Origin: Tetragenococcus sp041859945
GTDB taxonomy: Bacteria; Bacillota; Bacilli; Lactobacillales; Enterococcaceae
DNA length: 29,065 nt
Assembly (NCBI GenBank): GCA_041859945.1
Contig: JBFLGC010000032.1
Location: forward strand, 1-29,065
Direction: 5' to 3'
Of this stretch, positions 22,184-29,065 are shown one piece after another. The stretch's first letter is position 1. The number at the start of each line of letters is the position of its first letter. Made by a program: the position numbers and the translations under genes. A model generated the notes under the pieces. The model was not told the origin of the DNA, did not search any database, and saw only the letters and a program-made list of their open reading frames with translations.

Positions 22184-24481
22184 CTAAGCCCTTAGCCAGT
22201 CTTTGATAGTAGGCAAGTCGCTAAGCACTAAAAATTCTTCTGATTGGATTTTCCTTTTTCGTTTTTGATAGCTATCACTTTCTGAAAGCGGATGATTCTC
22301 AGGATTTTTTACACTTGTTAAAATGCCATCTTCTATTGTAACAAATCCCAACTCAAAAAACACCTGAATCATGAAAATTAATAAATTTTTTGGTATTTTT
22401 AAGTAATCAGCTACCATATTCGCTTTATAACGGACATCGATACGTCCTTGTACTTTGATGAATTTAAAGAGTTTTGCAAATTGTTCTTTCGTTCCCATGC
22501 CATCAAGATAGGCTTCATCCACAGAACGACACATTAAATAAACACGTGAAGTCTTTGTCTGTCTAGTGATTTCTTTAATCCTGTCTTTCTCGATCGGACA
22601 ATCTAAAAACAAAATCTCGCAATAATTTTTAGCCTCAGTCTGGTCTTTAAAAGGTTGGCTCTCATCACAAAGTACAACAGGATGATGAATGATCTGTTGC
22701 CATTTTTTGATGTTTTGTTTAGAAAAACTAATGATCACTATTTTCTTGGATAGTTTGACTTTACTCTGATTTGTTTTTGAGCGTAGATCGAATACTTGCA
22801 AACCTGTGACTTGATAATCTTTCAGTTGCAATTGGGGCATTCTGTTCCCGTTCCATTCATTGATCGAAAGCTGTCCCACTAAAGAAACAGACGGTCCTTG
22901 AAATTCCATCAGATCGGCACCAAACCCAAAACCTATTCCTTCAAGTACATGACCACTTTTATCAGCCAATGTAAATTTTAAATGTTGGTTTTCAGTACCT
23001 ATAGAACGACAATTTCTTATTTCAATCTCTTCAAAAAGAAAAGTAGGTAAAGCATTGTTCACCCCAAAAGGTGCTAATTTTTGTAGATCCGCGATCATCG
23101 ATAAAGAAACAGCTTCTATCGGCATTGATTTATCGACGATCAATTCATTTTTGGTCTCAATCTGATTAGCTATCATATACTGATTAAGTCTGGTACGCAA
23201 GCTTTCGATATGGTCTATTTCTAGACTCAACCCGACCGCAGCATGATGACCCCCAAAGGAAGTAAAAAGTTCCCTAGCCTCATTTAGTACTTTATACAAA
23301 TCGACTGAGTCGACACTTCTGCCAGATCCTTTCGCAATACCATTGTCTTTTATAGTCAAGACTAAAGTAGGCCGGCCTGTTTTTTGAACGATTTTGCCAG
23401 CTACGATCCCTAAGACCCCTTCATGCCAATTATTTCCCACCACCAAATGGATCTTATCTTCAGGATCGATTCTAGCCATTGCCTCTGTGGTGATTTTCTC
23501 AACTAGATCCTTGCGTTCATTGTTGACATTTTCCATTTTTTCAGCTAACAGGCGGGCTTCTTCTTCATCAAAAGTCGTCAATAACAAAACAGCCGGATTG
23601 GCGTCTTCGAGACGACCTAGGGCATTCAAGCGGGGCGCGATACCAAAACCAATACTCGTCTCGTCAACTTCTTTTTCTTTTAAGCCACTTATTTTGATCA
23701 GTTCGGCTAATCCGACCCGCTCAGTATTTTTAATGAGCTTTAGACCTAAAGCCACCAGCGCACGATTTTCATCGGTCAAAGAAACCATATCAGCTACAGT
23801 CCCGATCGCCACTAGATCAAGATAGTCAACAGCAGTTTCTTCCATTAGCGCACAGGCTACTTTAAAAGCGACGCCAACACCAGCTAGATCACCAAAGGGA
23901 TAATTTCCTTTTGGATGGCGTGGATGAATAATAGCATAAGCTTGGGGAAGCTCACTTGGAAGTTCATGGTGATCCGTGACGATCACATCGACTTCTTGTT
24001 GATTCGCAAAAGTGATCGCCTCATGTCCTGAGACCCCATTATCGACGGTTATGATCAGTTGGATCCCAGTGGCAATTTTTTCTTCGTAAACTTTTTTGTT
24101 AGGACCATAACCATCCCTAAAACGATTAGGCAAATAATAAGTAACATCCGCCCCTAAAGTTTCTAATGTCTCATACATGACCGTTGTACTAGTGATCCCA
24201 TCAGCATCATAATCTCCATAAACCAAGATCTTTTCGCCACTAGCAATTGCCTGTCGGATCCTTTCTACAGCTTTTTGCATATCAAATAATAAATAGGGAT
24301 CGTGTAATTGGTCTATATTGGGATTCAAAAAAGCTTGTATTGCTTCATTCGTTCTTAGACCTCTATTCCAAAAAATCGAGGCCAAGAGCGGCGATAATTT
24401 TTGTGTTTCTATTACTTCATTAAAAGAATCAGACATTGGGTCTTGCTCCGATAATTTCCATTCAAAAGTTGAAGATTTCAA
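22184..24481 (-). CDS. recJ: Single-stranded-DNA-specific exonuclease RecJ
   Basis: The roughly 765-residue 5'-3' exonuclease acts in recombination and base-excision repair. I prefer a TTG start at 24481 (M-K-S-S-T-F-E-W) because AAGGGAG lies nine bases upstream; the longer frame starts with GTG at 24499 without a good site. The DHH domain has GDYDADGITS and VTDHHELP; DHHA1 has GSGRSVDSVDL and GGHHAAVGLS. An OB-fold segment follows, then a C-terminal extension of about 190 residues found in Bacillota RecJ. It is the first gene of the recJ-apt operon. Confidence 0.95.
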   Translation of the reverse strand: MKSSTFEWKLSEQDPMSDSFNEVIETQKLSPLLASIFWNRGLRTNEAIQAFLNPNIDQLHDPYLLFDMQKAVERIRQAIASGEKILVYGDYDADGITSTTVMYETLETLGADVTYYLPNRFRDGYGPNKKVYEEKIATGIQLIITVDNGVSGHEAITFANQQEVDVIVTDHHELPSELPQAYAIIHPRHPKGNYPFGDLAGVGVAFKVACALMEETAVDYLDLVAIGTVADMVSLTDENRALVALGLKLIKNTERVGLAELIKISGLKEKEVDETSIGFGIAPRLNALGRLEDANPAVLLLTTFDEEEARLLAEKMENVNNERKDLVEKITTEAMARIDPEDKIHLVVGNNWHEGVLGIVAGKIVQKTGRPTLVLTIKDNGIAKGSGRSVDSVDLYKVLNEARELFTSFGGHHAAVGLSLEIDHIESLRTRLNQYMIANQIETKNELIVDKSMPIEAVSLSMIADLQKLAPFGVNNALPTFLFEEIEIRNCRSIGTENQHLKFTLADKSGHVLEGIGFGFGADLMEFQGPSVSLVGQLSINEWNGNRMPQLQLKDYQVTGLQVFDLRSKTNQSKVKLSKKIVIISFSKQNIKKWQQIIHHPVVLCDESQPFKDQTEAKNYCEILFLDCPIEKDRIKEITRQTKTSRVYLMCRSVDEAYLDGMGTKEQFAKLFKFIKVQGRIDVRYKANMVADYLKIPKNLLIFMIQVFFELGFVTIEDGILTSVKNPENHPLSESDSYQKRKRKIQSEEFLVLSDLPTIKDWLRA

Positions 24482-24548
24482 TTCATTCGCTCCCTTCACT
24501 GCTTCATTTTATCATACTCTGCCAGTGAAAATACTCATATCAGACAAC

Positions 24549-24588
24549 AAAAAAATAGAAAGACAAAATCGCCTTCCTATTTTTTTCT
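24549..24588 (-). terminator. Terminator of the lapA-like gene
   Basis: An imperfect stem with AAAAAATAG and CTATTTTTT outer arms lies just after the lapA-like stop codon and before recJ. Confidence 0.75.
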
Positions 24589-24593
24589 TGACC

Positions 24594-24989
24594 TTACGAT
24601 CGAGGTGTATTTTCCTGATCGTCCCTTACGTCTTCTTGAGGAATTCTCGTAGTCATTGGTTCTGTCTTTGCCTCTGCCAGTTTATTATTGAATTCACGGT
24701 CTAAAGCGGCCTTTTTTTCAGCCAAGACCGCATCATTTGATGCTTGTGTTTCTGCGATTTGTTGATTTAATTTTTTGATTTCACGCTTTTGTTGCCACAT
24801 CGTTCCTGTAGAAACTAAAGAAACAATGATGGCACCAATGAAAGCTGAACCAATGATCACTACGATCAAGGGTATCGTCACTTTCGTAAAAGCAAAATTG
24901 ATCGCTACTGGTAAATTATTCAAAACTGCAAAAATAACGATCAATAAAGTCAATATCAATCCTAAAACGATCCGCCATTGATTTTTCAT
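24594..24989 (-). CDS. LapA-domain (DUF1049) membrane protein
   Basis: The 131-residue protein has two transmembrane helices (about 7-25 and 38-61) separated by the family-typical VLNNLPVAINFAF segment, where LapA proteins show N-x-x-x-V-x-x-x-F. A coiled coil (about 65-112) and an acidic tail follow. LapA/YciS proteins help assemble envelope complexes in Gram-negatives; the role in Bacillota is unknown. AAGGGG precedes the ATG. It is 11 bp after the SDR gene and is the last gene before a terminator. Confidence 0.87.
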   Translation of the reverse strand: MKNQWRIVLGLILTLLIVIFAVLNNLPVAINFAFTKVTIPLIVVIIGSAFIGAIIVSLVSTGTMWQQKREIKKLNQQIAETQASNDAVLAEKKAALDREFNNKLAEAKTEPMTTRIPQEDVRDDQENTPRS

Positions 24990-25000
24990 TTTTCTACCCC

Positions 25001-25792
25001 TTATTTCTTATTGAAGATACCGCCTGCCAAGTAATCACCGATCCTAGGGAATAAGACATAAAAACGATAAGCGACTTCCATGACGAGTGGTTTATTGATC
25101 TCTCTTTTAGGGTGTTCCATATTTGAAACGATCTTTTGAGCTAGTTTGTGAACATCCAAAGTCAGAGAGCCGATCTTTTTGATATAATTGCCACTTGGAT
25201 CTGCTTGGTCAAAGAAACTGGTATTGACGGGTCCTGGATTTACCGTCGTTACATCGATCCCAAACGGTTTTAATTCAAGCCGCAACGCATTTGAAAAGCC
25301 GATCACAGCGAATTTTGTCGCCGAATATACGGTCGATTTGGGCGTCGCTATCTTGCCAGCGACAGAGGCAATGTTAATGATATGTCCAGATTTATTTTCC
25401 AACATATCGCTAGCGATTTTTTGCGTCAGCATCATCATTCCTAAGACGTTGACCTCAAACATGTTCCGAGCCTTCTCAAAATCAAAAGAAACAAATTCTT
25501 CAAAATAGCCAAAACCAGCCGCATTAACTAAAATATCCACTGAGCCTACTTCGTTCAAAATACGTTCACTGACGCGCGAGATGCTGTCAGGATCAGCAAT
25601 ATCAAGCTGAAAAGCATAGGCATCTTTGCCACTCAATTGCTTACATTTTTCTTTGACTTGACCGATCAACTGGATACGTCGGGCGCAAACGATCACGATC
25701 GCTCCTTTTTCAGCTGCTTTGTAACAAACTTCTTCACCGATGCCAGAAGAACCACCCGTTACTAAAACGACCTTGTCATGCAAATCTATCAT
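25001..25792 (-). CDS. Short-chain dehydrogenase/reductase
   Basis: This 263-residue NAD(P)-dependent oxidoreductase is of the classical SDR type. TGGSSGIG (12-19) binds the cofactor, NAAG (90-93) stabilises the sheet, and Ser143, Tyr156 and Lys160 (YSATK) form the catalytic set. Arg38-Arg39 after the second strand suggest NADPH. The C-terminus (about 225-250) is hydrophobic and may touch the membrane, as in DltE/YqjQ-like members. AAGGAGATAG precedes the ATG. It follows rnz by 28 bp; the SDR-rnz pairing is common in Lactobacillales. The substrate is unknown. Confidence 0.92.
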   Translation of the reverse strand: MIDLHDKVVLVTGGSSGIGEEVCYKAAEKGAIVIVCARRIQLIGQVKEKCKQLSGKDAYAFQLDIADPDSISRVSERILNEVGSVDILVNAAGFGYFEEFVSFDFEKARNMFEVNVLGMMMLTQKIASDMLENKSGHIINIASVAGKIATPKSTVYSATKFAVIGFSNALRLELKPFGIDVTTVNPGPVNTSFFDQADPSGNYIKKIGSLTLDVHKLAQKIVSNMEHPKREINKPLVMEVAYRFYVLFPRIGDYLAGGIFNKK

Positions 25793-25820
25793 CTGTACTA
25801 TCTCCTTTTCTTACTCGTAT

Positions 25821-26747
25821 TTAGGCAAATGGAATGTCAACTTCATAAAAATCTTTGGCAACTTTGACATTTTGGAAAATTTCTTTAGCCTCATTTTCCA
25901 GTTGGATGGCATCTTTTCCTAAATAGCGAGCACTGATATGGGTCAAAATCAAAAGTTTTACCTGTGCAAGTTGTGCCACTTGAGCTGCTTGTGTGGTCGT
26001 CGAATGGAAGTAAGAACGAGCTCTTTTTTCTTCTGACTTATTATAGGTGCTCTCATGGACCAGTACATCAGCATTTTTTGCCAACTCGATCGCTTGTTGA
26101 CAATAGCGAGTATCACCTAGTATGGTAATGATGCGGCCTTTGCGGTCTTTTCCTAAAAAATCTTGGCCAACTAAAGAAGTACCATCTTCTAAAGTGACTT
26201 GCTCGCCACGCTTCAATTTTCCGTAGATCGGTCCAGGCTTGATTCCTAGGGCCTGTAATTTATCGACTTGTAATTCTCCCTTATGATCTTTTTCGATCAC
26301 TCGAAAACCAAAGCTATCAATGCCGTGGCTCAATTTTTGACAGATCACAGTGAATTGTTCGTCAGCAAATAAAATCCCGTCTGCTTTTATTTCAGTAAAA
26401 TGGAGCGGATAAGTCAACCTTGTACGAGAAATCTTCAAAGCCGTTTGAACAAACTCGGCGATCCCTTTTGGACCATAGATTTCTAAAGGTTCATCGCCAC
26501 CTTGAAATGAACGACTGCTCAACAAGCCAGGCAAGCCAAAAATATGGTCTCCATGTAAATGAGTAATAAAAATTTTCTCGATTTTCCGTGGTCGGATCGT
26601 TGTCCGCAGAATTTGCATCTGGGTCCCTTCCCCACAATCAAATAACCAAATGGCATTACGTTCAGCCAGCAATTTTAATGCGATACTCGTGGCGTTTCTT
26701 TGCTTAGCTGGTAATCCAGCACCTGTTCCTAAAAATTCAAGTTCCAT
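25821..26747 (-). CDS. rnz: Ribonuclease Z (tRNA 3' endonuclease)
   Basis: The 308-residue metallo-beta-lactamase-fold enzyme trims the 3' ends of tRNA precursors lacking encoded CCA. The zinc-binding THLHGDH (62-68) with D67 is complete, as are downstream ligands in LSHGIDSFGF, GDTRY, HESTY and the C-terminal LTHISARY. The length and the short exosite insertion fit bacterial RNase Z. AAGGATCG precedes the ATG. RNase P RNA, the 5'-end partner activity, is encoded at 6959-7341. Confidence 0.97.
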   Translation of the reverse strand: MELEFLGTGAGLPAKQRNATSIALKLLAERNAIWLFDCGEGTQMQILRTTIRPRKIEKIFITHLHGDHIFGLPGLLSSRSFQGGDEPLEIYGPKGIAEFVQTALKISRTRLTYPLHFTEIKADGILFADEQFTVICQKLSHGIDSFGFRVIEKDHKGELQVDKLQALGIKPGPIYGKLKRGEQVTLEDGTSLVGQDFLGKDRKGRIITILGDTRYCQQAIELAKNADVLVHESTYNKSEEKRARSYFHSTTTQAAQVAQLAQVKLLILTHISARYLGKDAIQLENEAKEIFQNVKVAKDFYEVDIPFA

Positions 26748-26771
26748 ACGATCCTTACTTTCTACTTAATC

Positions 26772-27326
26772 TTATTTTTCGGCGTGTTTGTTCTGCCAGT
26801 CGTGTTGTGCTGTTTCTTTAGCGTTTGATTCGACTTCCTTGGCCTTTTGGATCTCTTCTTCGACTTCTGCTAAATCAAAACGACTGAGCTCACCACCCAA
26901 TTCATACATGATCAAGTTATTTAAGATCCGATTATCAGACTCGTCAACGATCATGATCAAACCGGTTTCGCCTTCATGGATCTTATTTCCTACAAATTCA
27001 AAAATAGTTTGAGCATTTTGGATTTCTTTAACATCCCGACTGCCACCGATCATACTACCTCCGAACCAGCCTAACATCATGCCTAAAGGTCCACCTAAGA
27101 GGCCTACTAACATCCCAATCATGCCAGCTTTATTACTTTTATTAGCTCCAGTAAAATCAATAAAATCCTCGATCTTAAACTGATGATCCCCATTTTTGGA
27201 ATGAGTCACAACGGCCATTTGCTCTCCTTTAAAATCCTCAGTGGGACGGATCCGTTTGATTTCGGAAAAGGCTTGGTAGGCTTGGGCGTTTTCGTTAAAA
27301 TTCATAATGATCACTCGTTTAGTCAT
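26772..27326 (-). CDS. DUF1269-like protein with glycine zipper
   Basis: The 184-residue protein has an alpha/beta N-terminal part, then a glycine-rich hydrophobic stretch (about 66-95) with repeated G-x3-G spacing as in glycine-zipper membrane segments. A second alpha/beta part and a Glu/Lys-rich helical tail follow. This layout fits the DUF1269 family of presumed membrane-associated stress proteins. GAGGAGGAG precedes the ATG. It starts the block that continues through rnz, SDR and lapA on the same strand. Function is unknown. Confidence 0.8.
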   Translation of the reverse strand: MTKRVIIMNFNENAQAYQAFSEIKRIRPTEDFKGEQMAVVTHSKNGDHQFKIEDFIDFTGANKSNKAGMIGMLVGLLGGPLGMMLGWFGGSMIGGSRDVKEIQNAQTIFEFVGNKIHEGETGLIMIVDESDNRILNNLIMYELGGELSRFDLAEVEEEIQKAKEVESNAKETAQHDWQNKHAEK

Positions 27327-27409
27327 GTCTTTCTCCTCCTCGTTACTATCTGTCCTTATTTTAACAAGAAATATTAGTATTTGTAAATGAAAGTTCCTCT
27401 ATTGTTTAA

Positions 27410-27439
27410 AAAAGGATCTGGCATCGTCCAGATCCTTTT
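27410..27439 (-). terminator. Terminator of obgE
   Basis: AAAAGGATCTGG pairs with CCAGATCCTTTT around a 6-base loop, four bases after the obgE stop, with six Ts on the minus strand. Confidence 0.93.
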
Positions 27440-27443
27440 GAAG

Positions 27444-28754
27444 TCAATCGACAAATTCGAATTCAAAATCATCGATACGCACGGTATCACCATTTTTAGC
27501 TCCTTTTTCACGTAGCGCATCATCGATCCCCATCCCCCGCATTTGTCTAGTAAAACGCAAGACACTTTCTTCGTGATCAAAGTTAGTCATTTTGAATAAC
27601 TTTTCAAGTTTTTCACCACTCAAGACCCATGTGGTATCAGGATCACGGCTGATCGTAAAATCAGGAGCTGCCGCAGTGAAGCGATATTCGACGACTTCTT
27701 CTTCCATTTCATCACCATATAAAGGAAATTCCGGTGTCGTTTCAACTAAATCAGCTGTCGCATCAAGTAAAGCATCGATGCCTTTGTGAGTGACACTAGA
27801 AATCGGAAATATTGGGATCGGATCCGCAAATTCATCTTGAGAGGCAGCAATTTTTTCCTTAAAAGTCTGTAAATTTTCTGTAGCATCCGGCATATCCATT
27901 TTATTGGCGACGATCACTTGCGGTCGGTCCAATAAACCGAGATCATAAGAGGCTAGCTCATGATTGATCGCTAGATAATCTTCATAAGGATCGCGACCTT
28001 CCATACCACTCATGTCGATCACATGCAAGATCACACGCGTCCGTTCGATATGACGTAAAAATTGGATCCCGAGGCCAACTCCTTGAGAGGCTCCTTCGAT
28101 CAGACCAGGTAAATCGGCAGCCACAAAACTCTTCCCATTTTTCGTGGAAACCATCCCTAAATTAGGGACCAAAGTCGTAAAGTGATAGGCGCCGATCTTG
28201 GGTCTTGCCGAGGAAATCACAGATAGTAAGGTCGATTTACCGACAGAAGGAAAACCAACTAAGCCGACATCAGCCAAAACTTTTAATTCTAATTCGATCG
28301 TTCGCTCTTGTCCTGGCTCTCCATTTTCCGCTATTTCAGGAGCCGGATTTTTATGCGTGGCAAAACGGATATTGCCTCGTCCGCCACGACCTCCGCGAGC
28401 TACAACAAGTGTTTGACCGTTCTCGAGCAAATCACCTAAAAGAGCACCCGTATCCGCATCACGTACGGTCGTTCCTTGTGGGACCTTGACATAAGTATCT
28501 TGAGCTCCGCGACCATGCATCCCTTTGATCATGCCATTTTCACCCGACGTAGCTTTAAAATGTCGTTGAAAACGAAAATCCATTAGGGTCCGTAACCCTT
28601 CATCGACCACCAAGATCACATCGCCGCCACGACCACCATCACCACCCGCCGGTCCGCCATCAGGTATATATTTTTCACGTCGAAAAGCCACCATGCCGTT
28701 GCCACCATTTCCAGCTTTGACATCGATCGTGATTTGATCTAAAAACATGGACAT
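27444..28754 (-). CDS. obgE: GTPase ObgE/CgtA
   Basis: This 436-residue essential GTPase takes part in 50S ribosome maturation, stress signalling and cell-cycle control. The start at 28754 (MSMFLDQITI) has GGAGGACAC upstream; a longer frame to 28796 has none. The glycine-rich Obg fold covers 1-158 (GGNGG, GGPAGGDGGRGG). The G domain has GFPSVGKST (167-175), DLPG (214-217) and NKMD (284-287). The C-terminal OCT domain covers about 350-430. The gene is monocistronic with its own terminator; the usual Bacillota partners rplU-rpmA are not adjacent. Confidence 0.97.
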   Translation of the reverse strand: MSMFLDQITIDVKAGNGGNGMVAFRREKYIPDGGPAGGDGGRGGDVILVVDEGLRTLMDFRFQRHFKATSGENGMIKGMHGRGAQDTYVKVPQGTTVRDADTGALLGDLLENGQTLVVARGGRGGRGNIRFATHKNPAPEIAENGEPGQERTIELELKVLADVGLVGFPSVGKSTLLSVISSARPKIGAYHFTTLVPNLGMVSTKNGKSFVAADLPGLIEGASQGVGLGIQFLRHIERTRVILHVIDMSGMEGRDPYEDYLAINHELASYDLGLLDRPQVIVANKMDMPDATENLQTFKEKIAASQDEFADPIPIFPISSVTHKGIDALLDATADLVETTPEFPLYGDEMEEEVVEYRFTAAAPDFTISRDPDTTWVLSGEKLEKLFKMTNFDHEESVLRFTRQMRGMGIDDALREKGAKNGDTVRIDDFEFEFVD

Positions 28755-28974
28755 TTTTGTGTCCTCCATTCTTTTATAACTCAACATTTTCAGCACTCTT
28801 CATTTTACCTAGGAATCTATTCTTTGTCTATCTTTAACTGATTATTTCTTTAAAAAAACTGGTTTACATAACAATTTCTGGTACACCTATATCCCATACC
28901 TTTCTAGTATAACAAACTTTTAAAGAAAAGTATGTTTTCAAAACAGCAGTTAATCGTAACAAAGTATCAAGAAG
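28755..28974 (-). promoter_or_regulatory. obgE upstream region with extended -10 promoter and long leader
   Basis: On the minus strand TGTTATACT (28916-28924) is an extended -10. Transcription from it would give a leader of about 155 nt before the obgE start. No riboswitch or clear hairpin structure is recognised in the leader. The stretch between 28925 and the repeat at 28975 holds nothing identifiable. Confidence 0.45.
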
Positions 28975-29065
28975 TTACAATTCACGGTCGATTTGAAAGA
29001 TCGCTACACTACGAGGCAGTCTTGCGCGAGACTCATGGAACCGTTGTGAGCCTAAAATCTCACAA
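28975..29065 (+). repeat. Dispersed modular repeat, copy C (partial, cut by window end)
   Basis: It begins TTACAATTCACGGTCG and follows copies A and B nearly base for base through the stem GTTGTGAG/CTCACAA (29043-29050 with 29059-29065), where the window ends. It is inverted relative to copy A, so both window edges lie in outward-extending copies. Confidence 0.88.

Overview
The window is a chromosomal segment of a low-GC Gram-positive bacterium (roughly 40% GC by eye) of the order Lactobacillales, most likely Enterococcus or a close relative. This rests on Bacillota-type housekeeping genes and gene order (ypsA-gpsB-rnpB-rlmL next to divergent recU-pbp1A; lexA next to ynzC-tkt; dnaD-nth; recJ-apt; obgE, rnz), strong AGGAGG ribosome sites, a B-type RNase P RNA and two Lactobacillales-style insertion sequences. 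The species cannot be fixed from the sequence alone.

Layout. 1-137: end of a dispersed repeat. 174-2734: a protein with a degenerate formylglycine-generating-enzyme-like C-terminus and a DEAD-box RNA helicase (both minus). 2876-5111: two small unknown proteins facing each other over one terminator, with an intact IS1182-family element inserted at the base of that terminator. 5274-5620: a 347-bp repeat element. 5739-8384: rlmL, rnpB, gpsB, ypsA (minus), divergent from recU-pbp1A (plus, 8446-11333). 11398-14684: nth, dnaD, ridA, perR, cysK (minus). 14787-16492: an ISL3-family element with an 8-bp target duplication, inserted in the terminator of the downstream autolysin gene. 16502-19919: LysM glucosaminidase, transketolase, ynzC (minus). 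20013-20528: a composite repeat element just upstream of SOS-controlled lexA (plus). 21375-24481: a small membrane protein, apt and recJ. 24594-28754: lapA-like protein, SDR, RNase Z, glycine-zipper protein, obgE (minus). 28975-29065: another copy of the repeat.

How the genes relate. Most are core functions: cell-wall growth and division (PBP1A, GpsB, the glucosaminidase), DNA repair and replication (RecU, Nth, DnaD, RecJ, LexA), RNA maturation (RNase P RNA, RNase Z, the helicase, RlmL, ObgE) and redox or sulfur stress (PerR, RidA, CysK). No prophage, CRISPR array, tRNA or defence island was seen.

The unusual material lies between the genes. (1) The IS1182 and ISL3 elements belong to unrelated transposase families, yet both carry an in-frame upstream leader reading M-x-S-T-K-T-x-N-H whose codons differ mostly at synonymous positions, set between the two arms of a hairpin that covers the transposase start region. 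(2) Both elements sit exactly at the stem base of a Rho-independent terminator. (3) A modular repeat family with ends TTACAATTCACGG occurs at four places, has hairpins with compensatory changes, and in one case looks like two monomers joined tail to tail. I do not recognise this family.
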